A DNA stretch of 64,000 bases from Phragmites australis (Eukaryota > Streptophyta > Magnoliopsida > Poales > Poaceae): contig NC_084933.1 of the NCBI RefSeq assembly GCF_958298935.1, positions 26,250,334 through 26,314,333 on the forward strand, in the 5' to 3' direction. The notes beneath the pieces were generated by a model that was not told the origin of the DNA, ran no database searches, and saw only the letters and a program-made list of their open reading frames with translations. A program made the position numbers and the translations under genes. Positions 33,960-44,129 of this stretch are shown in pieces. Position 1 is the first letter of the stretch, and each line of letters opens with the position of its first letter.

Positions 33960-34395
33960 ATACGAAAGCTCTGATATCGTAGAGGTACTGAAAACCATCG
34001 AGCAGGTTGTAGGAGAAAGTCAGGATGCCTTTGAGGTACTGAAAACCCTTCAGCGGGTTGTAGACAAAAGCCTCAATATCGTAAAGGTACTAAAACCCTC
34101 CGACAGGTCATAGGCGAAATCCCCGATACCATAGAGGTACAAAGAAACCCTCTGATAGATTGTAGCCAAAAGCCCCAATATCGTAGGGGTACTGGAAATC
34201 CTCCAACAGATCATAGGCAAAAGCCACGATGCTGTAGAGGTACCGAAGACCCTAGCAAGTCATAAACGAAAGCTCCGATGTTGTAGAGGTACTGGAAACC
34301 CTCTGGGGAGTCGTAGGCAAAAGCTCTGATGCTATAGAGATACTAGAAACCCTCCGACAGGTCGTACGCGTAAGACTCGATGTCGCGGGTCTCTG
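33960..34395. repeat. 51-bp tandem repeats, eight copies, readable as a 17-residue repeat
   Basis: GAGGTACTGGAAACCCTC-type units at 33982, 34033, 34084, 34134, 34185, 34236, 34286 and 34338. The plus strand reads VEVLKTIEQVVGESQDAF, a Leu/Val-rich amphipathic repeat (consensus VLETLRQVVGKSSDAVE). The minus strand reads an aromatic-rich repeat (EGFQYLYDIGAFAYDLS). Both frames are broken by stops or single-base deletions (for example at about 34088-34092), so no intact protein is encoded. Confidence 0.8.
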
Positions 34396-35289
34396 GAGCC
34401 TCGTCACCGGGCTCCGGATAGATTGCTTTTTGTTAGACATATGGAACAAATTTGGGGAGGAGTATGTACTGGCATCAGATAGAAGAATGTTCGTATCATG
34501 CAAGAGCCTAGTGGTGGTCAAGGCTGAAGGGGTCGCGAACTGCCTCCCTCAGCCTTAATAGTCAACTTTGCCTCCATCCACCGCCACTAGGCTCCGAAAC
34601 TACCTCACCTTCATCAAATAAGTTGTCTCATGACCCCACTATCGGGTACACATCCTCTGACAAGGATGACGAGGTCACTATCCCCCGCCAAAGGCGTCGA
34701 TGTATAGACCCTCCACACGTCGATGACACCTACTGTGGTTGCGTTGAGGCCTAAAACTATGTAAGACATCGTCGCTCCAGTCGCCCCTAAAACACAATCG
34801 CACTCTCCGGCCACTAACAACCGCTCCGTGCCATGGGGTCGGGGAAGGTAAGGCACTGGAGCTTAGGTGCACACACAAAAATAAACAACACTAAGTAAAC
34901 CCAAGGACTTAGTTATATTAATAATTTTCACATCCAAAAAGATGCTTATATGCCTTCCCGAGTTCATGGTATCTGGACTACTCAGGACCAAAAAGACTAA
35001 CAGAGGATGGGGAAGGAAACTGCAAGCCCTAACAGCGGCGTATGAGGCAGCGTATGCGCTTTATCTATGGCCTACCACTGCGGAGACTAATGCAGTAGCC
35101 AGCCCCCGCACTGTCAAAGGACGAGGATGAAGATAACTTCTCCACAACCTTCTCTCCCTCCTCCTTGGTATTCTTCTTCTCCGCTCAGGCTGCCTCATTC
35201 TTCGCTTCTTCCTTCTCTTCCTTGTAAATCTCATTCTCTAAAAGATCCTCGTTGACCTCATCTTCATCGTCACAGATATCGATAATCTT
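34396..35289. other. Retroelement-like, low-information region
   Basis: GC-moderate DNA with short open frames on both strands. The minus strand 35185-35330 reads an acidic stretch (KIIDICDDEDEVNEDLLE), possibly a remnant of a Gypsy gag-like protein. No complete gene. Confidence 0.35.
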
Positions 35290-35705
35290 GACTGGAGCGA
35301 CCAATCGGATTGGAGATTGAGATGAAGTGGCGGGGGCGGCTCTCTCTGCAAGGATGGAAGTACGATGGTGGCTGGCTCCAACTTGCAAATATGTTCTTGG
35401 GACCACTCACCCCTGGAGGCACCACGACAGGCGGAACTAACACTAGCATCAGAGGTGACCCCGCCCCAGTCAAGCCAGTCAAAATCATTGACATCTCGAC
35501 TGGAGTGACCAATCGGACTGGAGATCAAGACGAAGTGGCAGGGTAGCTCTCTCTGCAAGGATGGAAGCATGATGGTGGCCGGCTCCAACATTGCAAATAT
35601 GTTCGCGGGACCACTCGCCCCTGGAGGCACCACGATAGGCGGAATCGGCACCGGCATCAGAGGTGACCCCGCCCCAGTCAAGCCAGTCAAAATCATCGAC
35701 ATCTC
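35290..35705. repeat. 208-bp tandem duplication
   Basis: GACTGGAG(C/T)GACCAATCGG starts at 35290 and 35498; ATCAT(T/C)GACATCTC ends at 35497 and 35705. The copies are about 90 percent alike by eye. Each unit is framed by inverted PVKIID-coding segments, one on the plus strand at its end and one on the minus strand at its start. The plus strand after copy 2 continues into an acidic stretch (ISGDEEEDDAMIKPKK) to about 35765. Confidence 0.85.
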
Positions 35706-36227
35706 TGGCGATGAGGAGGAGGATGACGCCATGATCAAGCCAAAGAAGAGTCACTCCCTTACATAGTAATGAAGTATCAACTGGGTAGACCCCAACTTTT
35801 ATAGCCAAGCTAATCGTTTGCGCATGTCGAGAGAAGGAAACGGAACCACCATGGGTATCGTCCCATAGCCTTCCCATTATTATCCTAAGAGGTCATGGCC
35901 ACATCCCGGTCAAAACCAAGCATGCGTGGCAACTCCCTATGGCAGCGCCATAGTTTTTTGCATACGCATCCCGTCACATTTATTATTGGAACCCCTTTCG
36001 GTGAATGCAAAGGCAACCGACACAAGACTCTAGGAGAACCAAAGCATTACCCCATCAAACGCACTAATGTTATCACGCATCATTAAGCGCTTGTGCCAAA
36101 AAATGGGGAGAATATCTTGATTCTACATACGATCTCCATTATGATGGCTCGAATGGTGAAAATGCTCACCATCAGCGAAGTTGAAGAGCTTGCTCCGACC
36201 GCCGTAGGGCTTCAAATGGCTTTCGAC

Positions 36228-36430
36228 CCCAATGCCTCAGCGCCTTTGGCCTCAGCATGAGCTCCAGAGTGCATTACCTCTGTTTAGACCTCGACATCCT
36301 TCAACTCTAATGCCTCTATGCCTCCAGTCTTAGCATGGGCTCCGGAGTGCATTACATCTGTTCAAACTTCAGCGTCCTTTGGTTCCAAAGCCCCTATGCC
36401 TCCGACCTCAGCATAGACTCTAGTGCACAT
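36228..36430. repeat. About 78-bp tandem repeats, 2.5 copies
   Basis: ATGCCTC(A/T)(G/A)(C/T)GCCT..CTCAGCATG..CTCC(A/G)GAGTGCATTAC occurs at about 36231 and 36309, with a partial third copy from 36387. Flanked by unassigned sequence on both sides (35770-36227 and 36431-36760). Confidence 0.7.
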
Positions 36431-36760
36431 AGATCTTAGCAAACCCCTACGGCCCTTGTCTTAGACATCAACTCAACCTCAGGTGACCCCTGCTAGGCTC
36501 TGGACTGCATTTCTTCTGTCGAGCTTCAGAGAAAACCAAGTCTATATCTCTTACTCTCATCATTGGGTTCCAGACCATGCAACTTCCTCTGGATAACACC
36601 GTCTCCATCAAACGTCATTGCCATCGCTTGCGGTTATCACATGGAGGCCCTTCAATGGCGAGAGTTTGTTTATGATATCTTGACCATGAGGTGGACTGGA
36701 GCTAGTTCCTTCTACATCTGCCCACCCCTCCGAACCTCAGACCAACAGATGAGGGAGTAC

Positions 36761-37691
36761 TGTTGGAGAAAATGCTCCAGCTCACATGCATTACTAGGGA
36801 GTTACTATCAGGCGCTCTTTTGAAGCCCTAGGGATCCGAACTCTCTACCAAGACTCAAGCTTTCAGAGGCCATGAGGATCCTTAGGCCACTGCCTCTCAG
36901 GATGGGGAAAGCAGCTGGCCTCCGTAGAGAATCTCAACAAGAGGAGAACACTCACTGCAATTGACCTATCATGAAGTGATCAGTAGTTGATTGCAGTACA
37001 AGTGATGGACACCCTGATATTTGTGACAGTATGACGCCGTGCCACAATTGACAACCGGCTCAGTACTATGCCCTTCGCTGGCTTTAGCTCATGGGCCCTA
37101 GACCTACGAGGCCCCCTTGACCTCTTAGGCTTTGGAGTTACCTCGGAGCCTGCCTGCCCTCGAAGTGTGGGAGGAAGGGGAGTCATCAAGTCCCCATGAA
37201 GATTAGCCAAAGGGAGTCCGTCGATCGTTGTTCGCCTACTAAGAAGTAATCGGCATTAAATATCAGTCACCTCGGCGGCCAGTCTGACACACATGATAGA
37301 GTCGATGCTGCATTCGGCGACCGACCAAGTCTACCATAACTTGATATCCTTACCCTGCCATAGTAGATAATATCTTCTAGGCAGGGTTAAAAGTATTTTA
37401 TCTAGGCCCGGGCCATGTAACCTGACCGGTCCTAAGTCCTTGTTACATAGTAACAACTTATTTGCCACGCCTCAAATAGCACTATATATACCCGGCCATG
37501 CCTATTAGACCAAAAAGGGGATATCTTTTTACGATCAATACATTTGGTGTTATATCTTGCCTCTCGACGTCTTCTATAAACTTGAACCTCCTCTGTAGAG
37601 GAGGCTCTCGCCACATCTTATTTGTGGAAGACGTTTCATCTTCCACTAGCAATATTTGTTTAGGCCTGTCTAGTAACCTATCATGCTAACA
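36761..37691 (+). repeat. Gypsy-like LTR (probable 3' LTR)
   Basis: Starts TGTTGGAGAAAATGCTCC right after a purine-rich tract (ATGAGGGAG, 36748-36756). It has a TATA-like CTATATATACCC (37481-37492) and ends ATCATGCTAACA near 37691, so the ends are TGTTGG...CTAACA. No matching partner LTR was found in the window and flanking 5-mers differ, which fits a 3' LTR of an element lying to the left. It ends about 290 bp from the stop codon of dioxygenase 2. Confidence 0.6.
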
Positions 37692-37978
37692 AAACATGAG
37701 CATGATGAGTTATTGGGCGGGCCTGAGCAGAGATTTTAGGTCCAAAATAAATCAGGGTTTTCAACCCGCAAAATGCTTAGGTCTACATGCATCCAATCCC
37801 AGCCTAATCTACGAGGCACGGGGATTGGCCCAGGATTGGGCCGTTACAAACAAGTCCTTACTGCTGTCTAGATTAATTCCAGTATGGCACACGTACAAAC
37901 AAATCATACGTGGGAGATGGCCACGCTACAACCCCTGCACGTTCCATTCTCGTGACCGGCGTCCAGCCGTCTACTCAA

Positions 37979-39532
37979 TCACTCGGGCCTGAACCGGTCG
38001 AGGCAGCTGGCCGACTGGAGGCCCATGTTCCAGAACTCGTCGTAGTACTCCTGGTAGGTGAAGGACCGGTAGGCCAGAGGGTGGCCGTCGTCCACCAGCG
38101 CGTCGGCCGGCGCGATCACCGCGTCCTGGGACGGGCAGTAGAACGTCGGCACCGAGATCCGCTCGCTCTCGCTGTTCACGATCACGCGGTGCAGCACGCT
38201 CTTGTAACGATCGTTGCTCAGTGCCTTCAGATATAAATTTAGTCAGCGCGGCCAAAACGTTAATACATTAATAACAGTTGCCGTACGTACATCGATCTCG
38301 AAGACGATTAACGTATTAACAAGCGAACTATGCATACCTGTAGTTGGTCTCCGATGTTGATGACCAGCGCGTTGGGCACGGGGTTCACGGCCACCCAGCG
38401 GCCGTTCCGCTGCACCTGCAGGCCGGACACGCCGTCCTGGAGCAGCAGCGTGATGGCATTGGGGTCCTTGTGCCCCGGCAGCCCATAGGTGAGCTCCGGC
38501 TGCGGGCACGGCGGGTAGTAGTTCACCGCCATGTGCTGAGCGTGCCTGCCCATGGCCTTCACCATGTAGCTCATTTCCAGACCCAGGCTCTCCGATATCG
38601 CCTCCAGCAGCCTCAGCGCCAGCGCTCTAGCTTCCTTTGAGTAGGTGCCGACCACTTGCCTGTCAAGTAACCACAACTTGTCAATTCACCATGGCGTAGG
38701 GAATTAATCGAGTTATTGTAAGGGCACATCAACCCGATCTATTTTCTGGAACAGTCCAATTGGTTGTCCTTTTCATGTTTTCCCCCATAGAAGCAGACAA
38801 ACAGCCTCTTGAAAAGGATCAATGACGCACGTATAATTAGTTGGAGTTTCATTTTGACAAACTAACAGATCAAAGAGAAAATTCAGTAAGCAAAACGAAG
38901 CGTAAAGTCAGCTGCAGGGAAATTAAATTCTGACACGAAGTATATAGTTGACCTGAAGGAGGGCGGGTTGGACGGCCACTGGTCGACGAAGCTCTCGAGA
39001 GGGTAGCAATGCAGGCGCAGGAAGTCGCGCCAGTTGCCCACCTTCTCCGTGCGCACGTTGAAGCTCGTGGACAGCCGAATCGCCTTCTTGGGGTCGTCGG
39101 AGTAGCACTTGAGCCGCTCCGACTCCGGCAGGTGGAAGAACTCCCGTGCCACACGCAGCATCCCCTCGACGATCTCCGCCGGTACGTCGTGGTTCGTCAC
39201 CTGTAAACGCACCGTGCATGTTTACTAGTGTCAGTCAGGTTGTTCAAGTTTGTTCGATCACCGACTGCATCGATCGGTAGAACCGATACCAATTGTGCAC
39301 GTACCATGAAGAACCCGTCGGATTCGCAGGCCCTGCCGATGGCCTCCACGACCTTGCGGCGCTCCGGCCCGTTGAGTTTTTTTAGGTCGATGAGCGGGAT
39401 CCCGGCGCCGGACTCGATGTCGACATTAGCGAGGTCCGGGCGGTCGCCGATAGGTCTAACGTGGCTCGACGGGACTTGCCCTGTCTGTGCGACTAGATCA
39501 GTAAGAAGAGGCTTGGCGATGGTTGGGTTCAT
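37979..39532 (-). CDS. 2-oxoglutarate/Fe(II) dioxygenase, DMR6 / salicylate-hydroxylase type
   Basis: Four exons on the minus strand: 39532-39305, 39200-38953, 38659-38338, 38224-37979. Introns are GT-AG and short (104, 293 and 113 bp), giving 347 residues. DIOX_N domain (IPLIDLKKLNGPERRKVVEA..GFFMVTNHDVP), then the 2OG-Fe(II) domain. Iron ligands are H222/D224 (LPGHKDPNA) and H278 (VLHRVIVN); the 2-oxoglutarate pair is R288/S290 (ERISV). The long LVAQTGQVPSSHVRP N-terminus and RLSTSFNVRTEKVGNWRDF block match cereal DMR6-type proteins. These act as salicylic acid 5-/3-hydroxylases and/or flavone synthase I, lowering salicylate and resistance; substrate here is inferred. C-terminus ends CLDRFRPE. 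A TATA box lies about 120 bp upstream. Paralogue at 20483-25892. Confidence 0.95.
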
Positions 39533-39650
39533 GCTACCGAGAGGTAAGCTGGTCTAGATGGTTGAATTCGCAGTTGCTAGGTGCTAGTAATTTTACTAGC
39601 TGCTGTGCTTAACGTGTGCAATGGTGATAGCATATTTCACTTAGCTTCTC

Positions 39651-39660
39651 CCTTTTATAG
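39651..39660 (-). promoter_or_regulatory. TATA box of dioxygenase 2
   Basis: CTATAAAAGG on the minus strand, about 120 bp upstream of the ATG at 39532, which gives a leader of about 90 nt. Good match and plausible spacing. Confidence 0.6.
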
Positions 39661-39757
39661 GCAAACCATGCACGCTGGGCGGGCACCACGATGCGCAGAA
39701 TATTATAGGAGTACTAACTCGAGTCGAACATACTTGGTCATTAGGACATAACTACTT

Positions 39758-39840
39758 CTAGCGAGATGCCCGTGTGTTGCAAAAGCTTCAAAATCCGGCG
39801 TCCAATATATCAATAGAATATATTTTTTCTCTCGTAATGG
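39758..39840 (-). mobile_element. Helitron 3' terminus upstream of dioxygenase 2
   Basis: Read on the minus strand the sequence ends GCAACACACGGGCATCTCG-CTAG (CTAG at 39761-39758), followed by A. This is the GCAACGCACGGGCA...CTAG terminus common in grass Helitrons. Only the 3' end is recognised. The terminus lies about 100 bp upstream of the TATA box, so sequence beyond it belongs to, or was displaced by, the element. Confidence 0.5.
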
Positions 39841-41870
39841 CTTATAACTGTTTGTTGTTAATTTCTCTAAGTTGATTCAAGTGTTTTCTGATTGAACAAC
39901 CCTAATGACCAACTTCTAAACTTGATACAATTGAGGATTAACATCGCACCTAGCCAAATCAGGTTCATCGATCCGAACAACTATTTGATGTTTTTTTTAA
40001 AAAAAAAACACAAACCATTATAATGTAGACAACATCACCTTTGCACAATTTGACAATGTTGCACATTCACCTGAACTGAATAATATTTAGGATTTTCGTC
40101 AGCGGGTAACTATTAGACGTGCACAATTTGACAATGCTGCCGACAGGATTGGTTGCTTTCGCCGCTACCGACGCTCTCGTTCCAGCTCCAGAGAGCACTC
40201 TGCATATGCCTCTTGGCTCTTGCCACCCGAAACGGCCGTGACGGCACCGGTAGGCGGCGTGCCGTGAACGCTAGTAGTAGTTAGCAGGTCGAGGATCAGT
40301 CCGACACCCACAACCTCGCATTGCCTTACGATCGTCTTCAACCGCATGTAACGTATGCCAATACATAAGCTAAACAGTTAGTTATCACCGTCGCCGTGGA
40401 TGGGACGCCGCCGACACGCACGCCGTGCGACGGTGCCCAGCCGCATGTGCCACCGCGCATGGCGACAGGCGCGCGCGTGGTGCTACCACGACCGGGCAAT
40501 CGCTCAGCCTTTTTCTATCGAACGCCGCCAATCATGCGGTTGTCGTGCGCTCAAAAAAATATCGGCGCCACGCATCCCACGCGACAGCAATAAAACAGAG
40601 CAATGCGAACGGTGTCCGCAAGGCGCACCACTGTTCAAGTACATCAAGGCAGTGGGGGCGACGGGCGATGTCGCTGGCCTCACGATGTGATCTTTCGAGG
40701 CCCAGCACTCCGGCCCCCGGGCGAGCATAACCGTGATTGGAACTTGACGCGGCAAGCCCCAATCAAATCTACCAATGGGTGATCGAGGTTGCTCGACCGA
40801 GAAGCTGCTGGTGCTGCGCGATCTGTCATTTGTCATTGCGGTGAGTGACGTACGGGGCGGAGGCCGAGTTGCTGATGATGCTGATACGCTGTCGTGGGGC
40901 AGGTGACGTCTCCTCCATGACCTCATTTGTGATATAGTTGTATTTTTCTTTCTGTGATAGATGACTACATGGAGGCTACGTGTAGACCATAAAATACCAA
41001 AAGCGATTCGGCTCAGGCTGCGGCCGCGCGCTTTATTCCGAACACCAAATTGTGGCGGCTTATTTTACTCCGGGTGCTGCCGGCCCGGTGCTGCAAGCTT
41101 GGCTAGTGGTTCATTCATCCGTTTGTTTATCTAACGCGTGCATCGACTGCAAGCGGCGTTCGACGCCCACGTTTGGCTGCTGGCATCTACGAGTAGAATG
41201 AAAGACCTTCAGGAGATGAACTGATGAAGTAGCTAGCTCCGCAAAGAAAAGTTGAGGGAAACCCACCACTCTGAGCTATGAAAGTTATATCGGTAGGATT
41301 ATTCGGTGGTTGATAGATCACAATCATAGACTCGTAGTGCATTGTGCGCTTGTGTATTCTGCTTCAGTTACCACTTCGGTTTATACGGGAGAAATGCTGT
41401 GTCTGGTCACATCTTCAGTGTGTTGTCAACTTGGTAAAGGTGTTATGTGTTACCTTTGTGACCATTTACCCTTTTTTATTCAGCAAGAAACCAGAAAATT
41501 TTGATCTGTAAGATCAAATATACAGTTGCATATATTTGTGGGCACTATCTTAAAAAGAAGAGAATTATAATCCAATTACTAAAGCAAGAAATTTTCATTT
41601 TGCTTTTCCGCTTTTTTTTGTTCGGTGGCAGTAGTCTTCTCGGACATACTTTTTACTTTGGTTGAATTTTGCATAAGCAGATTCTCAGAAGAAAGACTTT
41701 TTTTAGGGAAAAAGTTTAGCACGACCATTCTTCATCGCAAGTATGCAATATAAATATCTGTCGTCATGGATGTACGATATGCTCACCTGAACGAACGTAT
41801 ATAGTATATTTTTTATTTCATGGACCGTAAACAGCCAACAATGATTACCGAAAACAACCAGAATACTAAG
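39841..41870. other. Intergenic region with GC-rich islands, no gene called
   Basis: Two GC-rich stretches (40120-40350, 40390-40930) have open frames on both strands (up to 140 codons, minus, 40504-40926) but no recognisable domain, start or splice structure. They may be fragments carried by the Helitron above. 41300-41870 is AT-rich and featureless. Confidence 0.4.
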
Positions 41871-41874
41871 CGGA

Positions 41875-42319
41875 TTACTCAGAATAGAGACCACCAAGTA
41901 CTGACGCCCCGGTCATAATCCAGAGATCGGCTTCATGGTTAATCTGCGCGAGTAGTTGATGGACTTGCGTCGTCCGTCTGTTGAACACTCGGGCATTGCG
42001 CTCCTTCCATATGTGCCAGACAACCAACATGAATAAGAAGGAATCGAGCCCCTTCCTCTTGAACTGCGGCAACAGACGTCCGGTTTGCATCCAGCAACCC
42101 TTGAGCGTGGTGGCTCTGACGACGGAGCAGTTAATGGTTTGCATCCAGCAACCCTTGAGCGTGGTGGCTCTGACGACGGAGCAGTTAATTCCCAGTCGAG
42201 AAAGAATTTCCCACCACACCTGCTTGGAGAAAGAGAACGAGACGAAGATGTGGTCGCAGGTTTCAGCTTCCTGATCACATAGTATCTTTTGTTATACCGA
42301 GATTGTTTTCTGATCATGC
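41875..42319 (-). pseudogene. LINE remnant: reverse-transcriptase zinc-binding (zf-RVT) tail
   Basis: The minus strand reads ETCDHIFVSFSF...WWEIL, then HIWKERNARVFNRRT and the tail ADLWIMTGASVLGGL. This is the C-terminal zf-RVT/LINE ORF2 tail common in plants. The Cys/His set is partly retained. A perfect 54-bp duplication (42082-42189) repeats 18 residues in frame. No start codon or RT domain on this strand, so it is a fragment. Oriented opposite to the LINE pieces that follow. Confidence 0.75.
42082..42189. repeat. Perfect 54-bp tandem duplication
   Basis: Two identical, adjacent 54-bp copies (42082-42135 and 42136-42189) starting GGTTTGCATCCAGCAACC. Identity without a single change implies a recent event inside an old LINE fragment. 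Confidence 0.95.
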
Positions 42320-42720
42320 TCCTATCTTATTAGATGCTATAGAGGAAACCACAAAACCACCTCGTCGCTTTACATATGAACGTTGGTCGGAATTAGAAGA
42401 GGGGTTCTTTGATTTGGTAGCAAACAAGTGGAGGTCTGTGAATAAATCTAGTTCAGCTATGGAGAATTGACAAAGACACATCTATCAATTTAGGAAATTT
42501 TTTAGAGAGTGCGAGTTGAATTTGCAAGTGTTGGTGAAAGAAAATATGTTCTATGAACAAAGTACGGTGAGAACCAACTCATTGGAAAGGCTTAAGCTTG
42601 GAGAAGAAGGCGAGAGGAAAATGATGCGCAGAGTGATAATCGAAAGAGATATCTCCTGGCACAATAGCCACGGTTCAGTATTTATATTGTCATCAGATTG
42701 TAAGTGTACAATCTTACCCC
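42291..42720 (+). pseudogene. LINE remnant: end of endonuclease and linker
   Basis: The plus strand reads RLFSDHAPILLDA, the SDH(x)P(L/I) motif near the C-terminus of LINE AP-endonucleases. It continues RRFTYERWSELEEGFFDLV and, after a stop near 42468, RKFFRECELNLQVLVKEN...ERLKLGEEGER. These are typical of the linker between endonuclease and reverse transcriptase. The reverse transcriptase itself reappears only at 45270 after Gypsy sequence. Confidence 0.75.
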
Positions 42721-42739
42721 TACAGGATTGGTAGATATT

Positions 42740-43620
42740 TAAGTCTTCACTGTATAAATAGGATATAGGGTCACCCCATAAAACATTGCTAAGACTAGTG
42801 GCAGTGATTATCCCGACAAGTGGCTCTAGGGGCATAGAGCTTAGCGGTCACCTATTACGGCATTGCTCTGACCCGTGTGTTAGGTCGATCATTGATTAAA
42901 CCAACATTAAATGCCGATCACTTTGTGGCAAGTAGAGGGCAACCGGTAGGCCCCCCTCTGGCTGATCTTTCTGGAGGGCCAAGGGCTCCCCCAAGGCTTC
43001 GGGGGTTACTAGCCTTCGGGGGTCTACAGGCTCCAGAAGCCTAGGTATCCGAGCCAACTCTGAAGCCTGGGGCCCTGGAGGGCTCCGAGGCTAGTGGTCC
43101 ATGGACATAGGTTGACGGAGCCAGGGCATCAGGGGTCCTTAATGGCGATGCCCTAATAGCAGCTCCTCACGAGGGTGGCCAGTAGAGTGGCTAACCTTGC
43201 GGTCTTTCGCAGCGGAGCAGGGCCTCCGGTGAGTTGCTAGGGGGCCATGGACCTCTGGCTATTTTTGAATCATTTGAGTGTTGGTCCAGCGGTCGAGCCG
43301 AATGCCTAACGTCACGTGCGAGAAAGGGCATTTAATGTACCCTACTGTTAGTGGTGCAGTCACATCTTGCCAGCCAATAGTGGGACATGTGGCGCCTCAG
43401 TGTTGGAGGGTCATGGATAGCCGTTCCGCCTACTCATTATTGTGAGTGAAAGGATGGGACGTGCACATGCACCCCGATCAGGCAACAACTCCTCCTTAGG
43501 TATATAAGGTTGAGATCTCAGCCGAACGACATCCCTATCTAGTACTCTTGCTCTTTTCTGCCATTGCTCTTGCGATCTACAACCACTGGTCATATCGCTT
43601 CTAGCCTCAATTGCCGATGA
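42740..43620 (+). repeat. Gypsy-type LTR/leader sequence (partial)
   Basis: GC-rich, with repeated GGGGGTTACTAG/GGCTCC-type motifs and a TATA-like GGTATATAAGG (43498-43508) upstream of a CTCTTGCTC-rich leader. It is followed by the Gypsy-type coding remnant at 43725. Ends not defined. Confidence 0.4.
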
Positions 43621-43722
43621 GTGCTCCTCGTCGTACTTAAGGACCTTATGACTTGCTCTGGTGCATGTGACTGGGTCGGTTCCTCGACATCTGTCGTCAG
43701 TGCGTGCCTGCCCGTGGGAACC

Positions 43723-44125
43723 ATGGCGGCAACAAATCATCCGCCACTGCCTGAGCCACCGCCAGGCATGGCACTCCGTCGTGCTAGCAAGAAGTATCCT
43801 CTTCAAACCAGCGCACTAGGTTCATCAACCGTCACCGAGGTCGAGCTCAACCGTATGGTCAAGGAGGGGAAAATCCCCTCTAGATTCGTCGCTCGCGCCC
43901 AGGGAGGAGGCGATTCTGGCACCGCGGGACCACGAGACAGTGGTCTTTGAGGCCTTCTTCGACATGGGCCTCATCTTCCCGGGCGTGCCACTCCTTGAGG
44001 TTGTGATCCGTCACTTCTACATGGAGCTTCCTCAACTCTTGGGTAACTCTATTGTCCGCCTGGCCATCTTCGAATAGGCCATGCGAGTAGAGGGCTACGA
44101 GGAGTGAGCCGATGTGAGGAACCAT
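43723..44125 (+). pseudogene. Gypsy-type gag-like remnant (Transposase_28 / PF04195 family)
   Basis: Reads from ATG 43723 (MAATNHPPLPEPPPG) through VTEVELNRMVKEGKIPSRF. After a frame change near 43905 it continues HETVVFEAFFDMGLIFPGVP and VVIRHFYMELPQL. The pattern (VVFEAFFxxGLxFP..PxLxxVLxxFxxxLxQL) is that of the plant putative gypsy-type transposon domain found at the start of Tat-like elements. An in-frame stop (TAG near 44076) follows. The rest of the element is absent. Confidence 0.7.
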
Positions 44126-44129
44126 TTAA

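Noticed and set aside
40504..40926. 140-codon minus frame in a GC-rich island
   Set aside because: No recognisable motif; the other strand is equally open; may be a gene fragment but not supportable.
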